The notes below the pieces were generated by a model. That model searched no databases. It saw only the letters and a list, made by a program, of their open reading frames with translations, and was not told the origin of the DNA. Below are positions 1-7,578 of a stretch of 23,184 nt of DNA, in pieces. Positions within the stretch are counted from its first letter, which is position 1. The number at the start of each line of letters is the position of its first letter. A program made the position numbers and the translations under genes. The stretch comes from a virus: the IMG/VR virus record IMGVR_UViG_3300047095_001770, positions 1 through 23,184 of that record, one strand, 5' to 3'.

Positions 1-1056
1 GATGCACATGGTACCTCAACTTATGTTAAATACACTGGAGCTGATAAAATTAGAGAATTACTTCTAGAAATTCACAAAGTAGTTTGTGGACATGTTAATT
101 CTAAAAAAGGTAAAGAAGAGCCTGCCAAAAACGAAGCACTAGAGCTTCCAGCAGGTGGATCGAATTTACCTGCAGTTCAAGGAAGTAAGGAAGTTGCAAC
201 TATTCAAAAGCCAGGTTTGCCGGCAGTAGCACAAAAGGCTGGTTTACCAGCAGTTACGCAAAAACCAGGATTGCCTGCAACTATTCCATATGATGCAACT
301 CAATATGCAAAGGAAGTTGAGCCAGAAGATCAAAAACTTTTACCTGCACCAAACGAATCTCTTTTTTATTGTTTAACAATGGAAGACGATTCTAAAGTAA
401 TACATACAGTTGAAGTTAAAGCTGGAACCGAACAGCCTACTGCTGAATCTCTAGTTGGAACCCAAATTGAAGAAAAAGGAAAGGTAAAGCTTGCGGCTGG
501 CCCATTTAAAACTCTAGAAGAGGTTGAAAAAGAATGTGTAGCCGAAGAAAAGCCAGAGGAAGATTGCTGTAATTATTACGTAACGATTAAGACTGATAAA
601 TTACGAATGATTGAAGAAGGTTCTGGCGAAAAGAATATTAGATTTAGATACCTAATGTCTAATAATATGTTAAAGGATTTAGGTGAAGAAAAGGTATCAA
701 ACGCTGATAAATTTACAATCACTATTACGCCAGCTTCAACTGGATTAGCTAAATTATTTGGAGCAGGATTTAATATGAAGTTGGAAGATTTTCAAGTTGA
801 TAATCCAAGTTATCCAGGTAATCTAATTGTTGCAATTATTCCAACTCTAGATTTAGAATTATCTGGTAATGAGTCCTTACCATCAACTCAAACTGCAAAA
901 ACTTATAATGAAGTTAGTGCTAGAGAGTTAAAGCGTAGAATAAGTGAATTGGAGTTTAGCGATAGAGCAAAAACCATGACACAAGAAGAAAAAGATGCTG
1001 AATTTAGAAAACTTCTTACCAAATGGGAGGAAGATGAACGTCGAGATAAAGCATAA
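1..1056 (+). CDS. Unknown probable structural protein, 5' end outside window
   Basis: The reading frame is open from the first base, so at least 351 residues of a longer protein are present and the true start is missing. A TTG at 217 could act as a start, but the frame upstream of it is open and codes normal-looking protein. Visible parts are an N-terminal segment, a Gly-Leu-Pro-Ala repeat linker at residues 69-95, a central region with alternating beta-like strands and a CC pair (DCCNYY), and a charged helical C-terminus rich in Glu, Lys and Arg. I do not recognise the family. It lies 35 bp upstream of the tail tube gene on the same strand, which suggests a virion or tail role by context only. 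The coding call is confident and the function is not. Confidence 0.8.
   Translation, partial: DAHGTSTYVKYTGADKIRELLLEIHKVVCGHVNSKKGKEEPAKNEALELPAGGSNLPAVQGSKEVATIQKPGLPAVAQKAGLPAVTQKPGLPATIPYDATQYAKEVEPEDQKLLPAPNESLFYCLTMEDDSKVIHTVEVKAGTEQPTAESLVGTQIEEKGKVKLAAGPFKTLEEVEKECVAEEKPEEDCCNYYVTIKTDKLRMIEEGSGEKNIRFRYLMSNNMLKDLGEEKVSNADKFTITITPASTGLAKLFGAGFNMKLEDFQVDNPSYPGNLIVAIIPTLDLELSGNESLPSTQTAKTYNEVSARELKRRISELEFSDRAKTMTQEEKDAEFRKLLTKWEEDERRDKA
205..285 (+). repeat. Three tandem 27-bp units coding QK(P/A)GLPA repeats
   Basis: Three consecutive in-frame nine-residue units read QKPGLPAVA, QKAGLPAVT and QKPGLPATI. The DNA copies differ mainly at third codon positions, so the repeat is being kept at protein level. 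A partial match (NLPAVQ) lies just upstream. It probably forms an extended Pro/Ala linker between two domains. Confidence 0.8.
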
Positions 1057-1063
1057 ATCAATG

Positions 1064-1072
1064 AATAAATAA
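1064..1072 (+). promoter_or_regulatory. Candidate T4-type late promoter box before tail tube
   Basis: The octamer AATAAATA (1064-1071) differs at one position from the T4 late -10 box TATAAATA. It ends 20 bp before the tube ATG. The same octamer ends 22 bp before the tail sheath ATG. A purine-rich AAGGT follows at 1078-1082 as a weak ribosome site. In an AT-rich genome this could arise by chance; the similar placement in front of two structural genes is the support. Confidence 0.45.
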
Positions 1073-1091
1073 ACAAAAAGGTCCAATATAA

Positions 1092-1685
1092 ATGGCAGGT
1101 TTACCACATTTTAAAAATTCCGCAGTAGGTCGTAATCTATTTGAACCGTTATACCTTAACCAGTTTACGGTAATTATTACACCACCTGCATCAATCAACA
1201 ATAATGCGATTACTCCATTAATAGTTGAACACGTAAAAGAACTTAGCGGCTTACCAGAACAAGCAGGTACAGGTACGGTTGCTGAACAGAAATACAGATT
1301 CTCTAAAAGATATTTTGCAGCAGCTGCTCCTAAAGAGACTGGTGCAAAGCTTGCAATTACATTTGAAGTCAACTTAAACGATGCAAATGAAATGTATATC
1401 TACAACCAATTTAGAGCATGGGCAAACTTAGTATATGATCCATTGACTGGTCGTCAAGGTCTTAAAAAAGATTATGCTCCAAACGGTGCTAATATCTATG
1501 TTGGTATTCACAACAGAGCCGGAGACATTTACAGAGAGTTTACATTTGCTCCAGTATTTGTTTATGCAACTGGTGATAATTTAACTGAGGAAATGGCATT
1601 GAATTATACTGATGACAAAATCTACACAGCTAAATTCAACTTTATTGCTGATACTTACACTGAAACACGAAACGGCCAATTCTAA
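1092..1685 (+). CDS. 19: Tail tube protein, T4 gp19-like
   Basis: This 197-residue protein is predicted to form the inner tube of the contractile tail, stacking as hexameric rings under the sheath. It resembles T4 gp19 in pattern: an N-terminal NLFE segment followed by beta strands, a central LP-containing loop (SGLPEQ), a DANEMYIYNQF helix followed by a Trp, and a C-terminal series of strands ending in Phe. It is somewhat longer than T4 gp19 (163 residues). The ATG follows a candidate late promoter and a weak AAGGT site. The tail sheath gene, normally its neighbour, lies 12.6 kb away in this genome. The assignment is from pattern recognition of a divergent family and is moderately strong. 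Confidence 0.72.
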   Translation: MAGLPHFKNSAVGRNLFEPLYLNQFTVIITPPASINNNAITPLIVEHVKELSGLPEQAGTGTVAEQKYRFSKRYFAAAAPKETGAKLAITFEVNLNDANEMYIYNQFRAWANLVYDPLTGRQGLKKDYAPNGANIYVGIHNRAGDIYREFTFAPVFVYATGDNLTEEMALNYTDDKIYTAKFNFIADTYTETRNGQF

Positions 1686-1705
1686 AAATTTAAAACCTAA
1701 GCCAA

Positions 1706-2512
1706 ATGGATATTTTTAACCTAAAAAGTAATGATGTTAAAGACTTTAAGCGTTTTATGGACATGAAAGCGCCTGCGTTCGGTGGACCAAACGAAACTGA
1801 GTCTTTTGATAAATCTAAAAGAAAGTCACTAAAAGAGTGGACTAATATTGTAAAAAGAGACCCTAACTTTGAAAATGGTGGTAAAAACCATAATAATGAT
1901 GGTTACTGGAAAGCATTTCATAGCGATGTGCCAAGCCGTGCTGCCAAAGTTAAAATCGAAGAGCCTTTAAATACACCTCCAGCAATGGGAGTTACAATCG
2001 TAAAAGAAAGTCATGTTCCTCAATTTGAAAACTATATGTTCGAAGAAGAAGCTGATGAAATTAAAGACGCAGATCTAGAAGAAACTCCAGAAATCGACGA
2101 AGAAGCTCTTGAAATGTTTATGGAAGAGTTTAGTGATGAACTAAAAGAAATTTTAGAAATCGCTTGCGAAAAGATGGAAATTGAAAAAGAAGAATGCGTT
2201 GAAATATTTAAAGCTGCAATTCAAAAAGTTTCAGAAATGCCAGAAGAGGACGAATCTGATGAAGAATTAGATGAAGACTTTGATACTATTACCGAATCAG
2301 CCGAAGGTGAAGAAACTTATGCAACTTACGATTTTAGAAAAGATGGACATATGACAGTATTTGCATATCCTCATCACAACGGAAAAGATACAAAGGAAAG
2401 TTTACGTGATTGGAAAGATAAAGATTCTGATAAAAGAGCCGTAAAATTCGTAAACGATTACAAAGAAGCACAAGCTGGAGTTCTAAGATTAAAGAAAGCT
2501 AGCGAAGAATAA
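1706..2512 (+). CDS. Unknown acidic protein downstream of tail tube
   Basis: This 268-residue protein is not recognised. Residues 1-100 are mixed and carry a Lys/Asn-rich region. Residues 113-205 are extremely acidic with predicted helices full of Glu and Asp. The C-terminal 60 residues are mixed and Lys-rich. The segment VPQFENYMFEEE (104-115) resembles the aromatic, hydrophobic, Glu-ending pattern of T4 head-protein propeptides, though here it is internal. The gene starts 20 bp after the tube stop with no separate promoter visible, so it is probably cotranscribed, and it ends just before a terminator. A scaffold, core or assembly chaperone role is possible from the acidity and context, but this is inference. 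Confidence 0.8.
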   Translation: MDIFNLKSNDVKDFKRFMDMKAPAFGGPNETESFDKSKRKSLKEWTNIVKRDPNFENGGKNHNNDGYWKAFHSDVPSRAAKVKIEEPLNTPPAMGVTIVKESHVPQFENYMFEEEADEIKDADLEETPEIDEEALEMFMEEFSDELKEILEIACEKMEIEKEECVEIFKAAIQKVSEMPEEDESDEELDEDFDTITESAEGEETYATYDFRKDGHMTVFAYPHHNGKDTKESLRDWKDKDSDKRAVKFVNDYKEAQAGVLRLKKASEE

Positions 2513-2531
2513 TTAGAAATTAACTTAAATT

Positions 2532-2561
2532 AAAAAGGAGAACTTTATAGTCCTCCTTTTT
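2532..2561. terminator. Bidirectional Rho-independent terminator at convergent junction
   Basis: The arms AAAAAGGAG (2532-2540) and CTCCTTTTT (2553-2561) are perfect inverse complements around a 12-base loop. A run of seven T follows at 2557-2563 for the plus strand. The A-run on the left supplies a T-tract for the minus strand. The plus-strand gene ends at 2512 and the minus-strand gene has its stop inside the loop at 2545-2547, so one hairpin can serve both. Confidence 0.85.
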
Positions 2562-2946
2562 TTATGTCTTTTAGTACGGCTTGAAACTCTTTATCTGGAT
2601 CAATAACCGTAAAATCAAATTCTACCCAGCCATATGTAGTTTTTAGGAAATTAATAGAATTTAAAATACCAGTTGGAGAAAGCTCCGTATTTAAATAAAT
2701 TAGCCTGGAATATTTTTGATTCTTTATTTTAATTACCTTATCAATAAGTTTAGAAATTTCATAATTTAATAAAAATGCCTGAACTTTATTTGGAATAAAG
2801 ATTTCAGTTTGAAATTTCTCTTTTACGATCTTATTAATATTAAGAACGTAGTCACTTTTACATTTTTTAGAAAAGTGTTCAACGAATGTTTTATAATCTC
2901 TTACAAAAACAATAGTTAATTCTCTGGTTGCAATATCTTCTGTCAA
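2545..2946 (-). CDS. Unknown protein, last gene of minus-strand operon
   Basis: This 133-residue, Lys- and Ile-rich protein has no motif I recognise. The only standard start is TTG at 2944-2946; an in-frame stop at 2968-2970 limits any extension, and the codons between are ATA, AAA, AAT, TCC, ATT and CGT. An ATT start is possible but unusual. No strong Shine-Dalgarno sequence precedes it. It begins 17 bp after the dCMP deaminase stop and its own stop lies in the loop of the terminator, so it is the last gene of a long operon. The reading frame is clean and codon use resembles its neighbours. Confidence 0.65.
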   Translation of the reverse strand: MTEDIATRELTIVFVRDYKTFVEHFSKKCKSDYVLNINKIVKEKFQTEIFIPNKVQAFLLNYEISKLIDKVIKIKNQKYSRLIYLNTELSPTGILNSINFLKTTYGWVEFDFTVIDPDKEFQAVLKDIKKGGL

Positions 2947-2963
2947 AATACGAATGGAATTTT

Positions 2964-3410
2964 TTATTCAGATTCGGGTAGGATCTGAACTACATCAACC
3001 CCTGCCTTTTTTAAGAGGTCGAGACCGGCAGAATCTCTGTATGATTCCGAATAAACTACTCTTTTAATTCCTGCTTGAAGAATTAATTTGCTACACTCTC
3101 TGCAAGGAGACATTGTAACATAAAGAGTAGAACCCTCAGAAGATTGAGTAGATTTTGCAACTTTAGCTAACGCATTAGATTCAGCGTGCAAAACATACCA
3201 TTTTGTTTCATAGTCTAAAAAGTTACCATCTGCATCAAATAAAGGATTTTCACATTCATTTTCAAAACCAGATGGGGTTCCATTATAACCATCAGCTATA
3301 ATAGTGTTATTCTTAACTAAGAGCGCTCCAACTTTTTTACGACGAGCATTCGATAATTGTCCCCATTCTGAGGCCATTTTCATGTATACAAGGTCGTATC
3401 TAGTTATCAT
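2964..3410 (-). CDS. cd: dCMP deaminase
   Basis: This enzyme deaminates dCMP to dUMP, the precursor of dTMP. Counting from the ATG at 3408-3410 the protein has 148 residues. The zinc site is complete: HAE at 75-77 (zinc His and catalytic Glu) and PCREC at 102-106 (two zinc Cys). The conserved substrate-region motif GYNGTPSG lies at 41-48. A TTG two codons upstream could extend it by two residues, but the ATG is preferred. The start overlaps the end of the thymidylate-synthase-family gene by 11 bp, so the two are translated together and act on the same pyrimidine pool. T4 also carries both activities. The family assignment is secure. Confidence 0.95.
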   Translation of the reverse strand: MITRYDLVYMKMASEWGQLSNARRKKVGALLVKNNTIIADGYNGTPSGFENECENPLFDADGNFLDYETKWYVLHAESNALAKVAKSTQSSEGSTLYVTMSPCRECSKLILQAGIKRVVYSESYRDSAGLDLLKKAGVDVVQILPESE

Positions 3411-4284
3411 CGCCAAATTGATTTACGATCCAAGTTAGTAGATCTTCTTTTTCTTGTAATATTAAAATATCATCTTGATCATGTTCGATAAATTCAAAAA
3501 TGTCATTAAACTCTTGTGTAGGGTGGCCTGACATTGAAACAAGATTTGTTTTAATTGAAGGTAATCTAGATGGAACAAATTCTCCAAGCAGCATACGATT
3601 AACTAGATCGTAATGTCTATCATAAACATGGTATGAATTTGCATGATGAGTATAGGTCCCTAGTTCTAGTTCTGGATAAAATTCTTTAAGGTGAGCAAGA
3701 GCCTGCATTTGAAGAGAGCAGAAAAATGCAACATCAGTTGGTGTACCCCAAATAGCATCATTCGATCTCATATAGACACTAAAATTTAGTTTATTATGTC
3801 TAATATGGAAAATTCCATACATTGTGCAAACGAAATCTTTATTACCATTATATTGATGTTCTGGTGTATTAAAATGAAGAATTGCCTGTCTACTATCTTT
3901 ATCTTTAGCTAGGGACGCAACTGCCCATTCATATTGAGTAATTCCACCAAGAGACTTTGGTTTAAATATTAGATTGCCATATGCAGAGTTGGCTGTACCA
4001 TTTGGATTTTGAATCTGCTCCCAAAATTTTGCATATTTTGAAATAAATGCTACATCATTACGACCAGCGTAGTACCATAAAAATTCAGCTGCAATATATT
4101 TAGTCTGAGTAGACCTAGCCATATTAGTATACATGCACTGACTTGGATCAGTGATTTCTAGAGAAACATTTAATAATTCTCTACTTGTAGTTCCTCTTGT
4201 TTCGCACAAGTCACCATTGTCAATTAAATCAATTAATGACTTTTGGTAAGCTTCCGCAAATGATGTTCCTTTGTAAGTATGCAT
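3400..4284 (-). CDS. Thymidylate-synthase-family enzyme with dCMP-type active site
   Basis: This 294-residue protein has the thymidylate synthase fold landmarks: Glu67 in AEFLW, AYG at 101-103, DSRQ at 130-133, nucleophile Cys153 in FVCTMY, RSND at 173-176, Gly180, and HVY at 219-221 for the deoxyribose. In dUMP-specific enzymes an Asn lies 11 residues after that Arg (E. coli R166 and N177). Here the position is Asp184. T4 gp42, the dCMP hydroxymethylase, also has Asp here, with the same 31-residue spacing from its Cys, and shares the strings CT after the nucleophile and MRSND. The likely substrate is therefore dCMP, with the product 5-hydroxymethyl-dCMP or 5-methyl-dCMP. The second of the two phosphate-binding Arg of the DSRR motif is Gln here. 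The family is certain; the substrate is an inference from one key residue plus local resemblance. Confidence 0.85.
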   Translation of the reverse strand: MHTYKGTSFAEAYQKSLIDLIDNGDLCETRGTTSRELLNVSLEITDPSQCMYTNMARSTQTKYIAAEFLWYYAGRNDVAFISKYAKFWEQIQNPNGTANSAYGNLIFKPKSLGGITQYEWAVASLAKDKDSRQAILHFNTPEHQYNGNKDFVCTMYGIFHIRHNKLNFSVYMRSNDAIWGTPTDVAFFCSLQMQALAHLKEFYPELELGTYTHHANSYHVYDRHYDLVNRMLLGEFVPSRLPSIKTNLVSMSGHPTQEFNDIFEFIEHDQDDILILQEKEDLLTWIVNQFGDDN

Positions 4285-4293
4285 AGTTCTATA

Positions 4294-5958
4294 TTAATTT
4301 ACTCTTATATCAGAAAAATGGTCTTTGTTTTCGACAAATAACTTAATGTCAAAAAACTCTTCTGGCAGTGGATCATGGGAGATCACAAATACTGTCATAT
4401 TATGCTTTTTCGCAAATGTTTTTAATAAATCAACTACTTTGTAAATACTTACAGAATCCAAAGAAGAAAAGATCTCATCTAGGAAAAGTAAATTAATTTT
4501 ATTGTTTTTCATTTTAATTAACTCTAATATGCATAAAAGAACAATTAGATTCATTTTCTTTTGTTCTCCAGCCGACAGAGACTCTGGAGAAATCTGCATT
4601 CCTAGATGAGTAATAATTGGATTAAATTCTAAGTCAAACTCAAATGCAAATTTGAACTCAAGTAATTTAGAAGTTCTTAAAATATTTTTATTAAGAAGTG
4701 GAATAATTTGATTCATTAGGATCCTTTTCATTCCATTATCAGAAAGAATTACTTCAAGCTCTTGGTTGACTGAAAGTTCCTTTTCAAGTTCACCGATTTC
4801 TAATTTAGTAGATTCAATATCTTCATTTAATTGATCAATAATCTTTTGAAGATATTGTGTTTGTTTTTCAGAATCTTGAGATTGAGTTAGAGAATCCAAT
4901 TCGCGTTTTGCTGAATCTATAGCGGATGCTAATTTAGCATGATCGTTTCTAAATTTTTCCTGAGAAGATTCTAATTCTCTTGAGCTAGTCTCAATTTCAG
5001 AAATTTTTGTTGCGATCGGAGAAAGATCCTCTAGAAATCTATTTTTATTATCTTCAAGTTGTTGTTTAATTCCAATATGAACTGTATCAGTAAGGTCGCT
5101 TAAACAATGTGGACACTTATTTTTTGCATAGATTGAAAGCTTTTTATCAATTTCTGCAATATTAAATGTGCAAGAAGATTTAGATTCTCTAGCAGTCTTT
5201 AAATCATTTTTTGCTGAATCTAATTTAGTTTTAATCTCTGCATAAGAACCTTTAACTTCATCCTGCTTAGCAGACGCTCTAGTCAAAATATCATTTAATT
5301 GAACAATTCGCTGTTCTTTTTCTTGACTTAAGTCCTCTTGTAAATTAGATAACTGCTGAACCGATTGTTCTAATAGGTGCTGGTTTTTTAATAGTGCAGT
5401 TTGGCTCGATGACTGTTTTCCCTTTACTGTTTTTGCATCTTCTTTGACCAGTTGATTCATATCATTAACTAGGTCTAATCCAAAGATTTTATCGATAATT
5501 TTGCGTTTGTCTGCTGGACTTAACTTAACGAAACTTTTAAAATCATTTACTGAAAGAGAAATTGTATTTGAAAAAACATTAAATGGAATTTTAACTAGTT
5601 CTTCTTCAATAAATTCATCAACTCTTCTCTTATCTGGTAAATTATAGTCATTACCGTTAATTAAGATCTTTGAAAAGTTTGGCTCAATACCTCTTTCTAT
5701 TTCAACTTCATCTCCATTGTTTGCAACAAATTTAACTGAAGTATAGGCATTTTTATTAATTCGATTTGGAATCTCTTTAATTTTTCTAATACCAGACTTT
5801 CCATAAATCGATACTGTCAATGCATCAGAAATACTAGATTTCCCAGAGCCGTTTGTGCCCTGAACTAAAATTAAATTGGGATCTTCGGAAAACTTAAAAG
5901 TTTGTACCTTATTTCCATATGAACAAATATTCTTAAATGCAAATTCCTTTATCTTCAT
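4294..5958 (-). CDS. 46: Recombination nuclease ATPase subunit gp46 (Rad50-like)
   Basis: This is the SMC/Rad50-type ATPase that works with gp47 to resect DNA ends for recombination-dependent replication. The 554 residues match T4 gp46 (560). Walker A is GTNGSGKS (34-41). Two coiled-coil arms flank a zinc-hook CPHC at 281-284. The ABC signature SAGEQKK begins at 461, Walker B LLFLDE is at 489-494, and a D-loop SSLD follows at 497-500. The His of the switch region appears in VISHDP near the C-terminus. The start ATG overlaps the stop of the upstream SET-like gene as TAATG. Confidence 0.96.
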   Translation of the reverse strand: MKIKEFAFKNICSYGNKVQTFKFSEDPNLILVQGTNGSGKSSISDALTVSIYGKSGIRKIKEIPNRINKNAYTSVKFVANNGDEVEIERGIEPNFSKILINGNDYNLPDKRRVDEFIEEELVKIPFNVFSNTISLSVNDFKSFVKLSPADKRKIIDKIFGLDLVNDMNQLVKEDAKTVKGKQSSSQTALLKNQHLLEQSVQQLSNLQEDLSQEKEQRIVQLNDILTRASAKQDEVKGSYAEIKTKLDSAKNDLKTARESKSSCTFNIAEIDKKLSIYAKNKCPHCLSDLTDTVHIGIKQQLEDNKNRFLEDLSPIATKISEIETSSRELESSQEKFRNDHAKLASAIDSAKRELDSLTQSQDSEKQTQYLQKIIDQLNEDIESTKLEIGELEKELSVNQELEVILSDNGMKRILMNQIIPLLNKNILRTSKLLEFKFAFEFDLEFNPIITHLGMQISPESLSAGEQKKMNLIVLLCILELIKMKNNKINLLFLDEIFSSLDSVSIYKVVDLLKTFAKKHNMTVFVISHDPLPEEFFDIKLFVENKDHFSDIRVN

Positions 5959-6464
5959 TATTCGGTTGGTTTAGGTAGGTTAATTATTTGATTTGGTAAG
6001 ATTTCAGTAATAGCAACAACTTGCCATGTACTCAAAGAATCATTCCATTGTACATCTGCATTAGGGTAATCTGATACTGTATAAAGAGAAACATTACCTG
6101 CTAAAAAGTCCATCCACTTATATGAATTTAGTTTATTTGAAAACCGTTCACTATTTGAAATATTATCAATATCTTCTTGTGTAACAAGCTTATCTGACTC
6201 TAATAATTCAGTTCGCATTTGATCAAATAGCTCAGTTAATTCCTTGTCCATTTGCTTGGCCTTAACTGGATTACCCTTTAAACAGTTTGCAAAGGCACTA
6301 GAAATCTTAAATAAAATAGATCCTTCGACAATAGTTATATCATGTGAACAAACTGTTTCAATAGGTTCTCCTTGTAAAATTCGATTAACTGAAATTATCT
6401 TTGGAAAACCTTCCTTTGGATCTACTTGAACTTTTACTTTATTTGAAATTCCAATATTAAGCAT
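5958..6464 (-). CDS. Degenerate SET-domain-like protein between gp47 and gp46
   Basis: This 168-residue protein is placed between the two recombination nuclease subunits. It resembles small SET-domain proteins at both ends: an N-terminal VNRILQGEPIE that fits the usual (I/L)xxGExIE strand, and a C-terminal region GNVSLYTVSDYPNADV followed by AITEILPNQII, which fits the SET pattern (G)SLYNHSxxPNA... then AxxDIxxGEEI. The NH pair needed for cofactor binding is TV here, and the final catalytic Tyr region is missing, since the chain ends INLPKPTE. If the fold is right it has probably lost methyltransferase activity. I prefer the ATG at 6464 to an upstream start at 6500 because an AGGAGA ribosome site lies 6 bp before it. 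The stop overlaps the gp46 start as TAATG. The gene is certain; the fold is a tentative reading by eye. Confidence 0.55.
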   Translation of the reverse strand: MLNIGISNKVKVQVDPKEGFPKIISVNRILQGEPIETVCSHDITIVEGSILFKISSAFANCLKGNPVKAKQMDKELTELFDQMRTELLESDKLVTQEDIDNISNSERFSNKLNSYKWMDFLAGNVSLYTVSDYPNADVQWNDSLSTWQVVAITEILPNQIINLPKPTE

Positions 6465-7578
6465 AGTCTTTCTCCTGTTTTGCTCTTTCTTGTATTTCAA
6501 AGAATTTGGTAACCAGATCCTTTTTCATACTTTGAGTGTATTGTTTTGAATTTAAGTAAGTTTTAAAAATTTCAAATGCATCAAATTTATCAGAGCTTGA
6601 TAAGTCTAACGAAATATCTGCGGGTTGGGTCTCTGATGCATCGCTCGTATAGGTAAAAAATTCAATTTTTCTATACTTAACTTGTTCTAGAACTGTTAAA
6701 AACTGACTAATTGGAATTTTGTTTGATAGGTTAATTTCAATCATAACATCAACAAAATTATTGGTTAATAAACTTCTTAATTGATCTAAATTCATATCCA
6801 ACAATTCACAAATATCGTACTTAACATAGTTTGGTGATGCCAGGTTTTCAATAAAGGTTTCTTTATAATTATCTTTAGCATCTATTATATAGTAGCCCTT
6901 AGTGTTCCCACGATCACCCCTGTCCATCTGGTAAGGAGTTCCAGTATACAATATATTATCTTGTTCTTGTCTATGATGGATGTGACCAGAGTAAACCCTG
7001 TCATACTGGGATAGCGCTGTAATTTCTAATCCATGTTCAACTTTAGTCCATCGATTAAACTTTAGTCCTTTGATATCTGCATGACATACAATTCGCTTAC
7101 ACATATTTGCATAATCTGCAACATAATTACCTAACGTCTTAGTATCTTCAACCCAAGGTAACATTAACCAATTTTCAGTATCGTTAATAGTTAAGATTTC
7201 TGGACTTTCAAATACATGAATATTTTCGGCTAAGTGTTTAAGGTGTCTAACTGAATTAACTTGGTTAGAATCTTTATAATAAACATCATGGTTTCCTAAT
7301 ATAATGAAAATTCCTCTCTTAAATACTTTAGATAACTTTTCGAAAATTTCCATAGAATCGTTTTGTATTCTAACATTAATTGATTCTCTAGAGTGAAAAA
7401 TATCGCCTTCTAAAATAAGAATATCTGTATCTGGGTTAAAACCATTTTCTTGAGCAGTCTTTGGCAAAACTTCCAAAAGAAAGTCTTTTTGGATATCGGC
7501 CCACTCGACTGAATTATTTCTAATTCCTAAGTGTAAGTCGCCTACTAAGAATATTTTGTTTATATTGTTTAACTTCAT
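6457..7578 (-). CDS. 47: Recombination nuclease subunit gp47 (Mre11-like)
   Basis: This 373-residue calcineurin-type metallophosphoesterase is the nuclease partner of gp46. The metal-binding motifs appear in order: GDLH (13-16), GDIFH (58-62), GNHD (95-98), CH (165-166) and GHIHH (198-202). The C-terminal region is more variable and would contact gp46. The start overlaps the stop of the upstream gene as TAATG, and its end overlaps the SET-like gene by 8 bp. Gene order gp47, small gene, gp46 parallels T4, where two small genes lie between 47 and 46. Confidence 0.95.
   Translation of the reverse strand: MKLNNINKIFLVGDLHLGIRNNSVEWADIQKDFLLEVLPKTAQENGFNPDTDILILEGDIFHSRESINVRIQNDSMEIFEKLSKVFKRGIFIILGNHDVYYKDSNQVNSVRHLKHLAENIHVFESPEILTINDTENWLMLPWVEDTKTLGNYVADYANMCKRIVCHADIKGLKFNRWTKVEHGLEITALSQYDRVYSGHIHHRQEQDNILYTGTPYQMDRGDRGNTKGYYIIDAKDNYKETFIENLASPNYVKYDICELLDMNLDQLRSLLTNNFVDVMIEINLSNKIPISQFLTVLEQVKYRKIEFFTYTSDASETQPADISLDLSSSDKFDAFEIFKTYLNSKQYTQSMKKDLVTKFFEIQERAKQEKDYA
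6471..6476 (-). promoter_or_regulatory. Strong ribosome binding site deciding the SET-like gene start
   Basis: The minus strand reads AGGAGA, six bases before the ATG at 6462-6464. It lies inside the last codons of gp47. It favours this ATG over the in-frame ATG at 6498-6500 and shows that the host recognises Shine-Dalgarno sequences. Confidence 0.75.

Noticed and set aside
205-285. CRISPR-like or regulatory direct repeats
   Set aside because: The units are contiguous 27-bp in-frame codon repeats without spacers, so they are a protein repeat.
1058-1372. Minus-strand open frame opposite the tail tube
   Set aside because: It is a shadow of the tube gene: no domain, no ribosome site, and it runs against the transcription block.
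6465-6500. Longer SET-like protein starting at 6500
   Set aside because: It would begin deep inside gp47, whereas the ATG at 6464 has a strong AGGAGA site 6 bp upstream.
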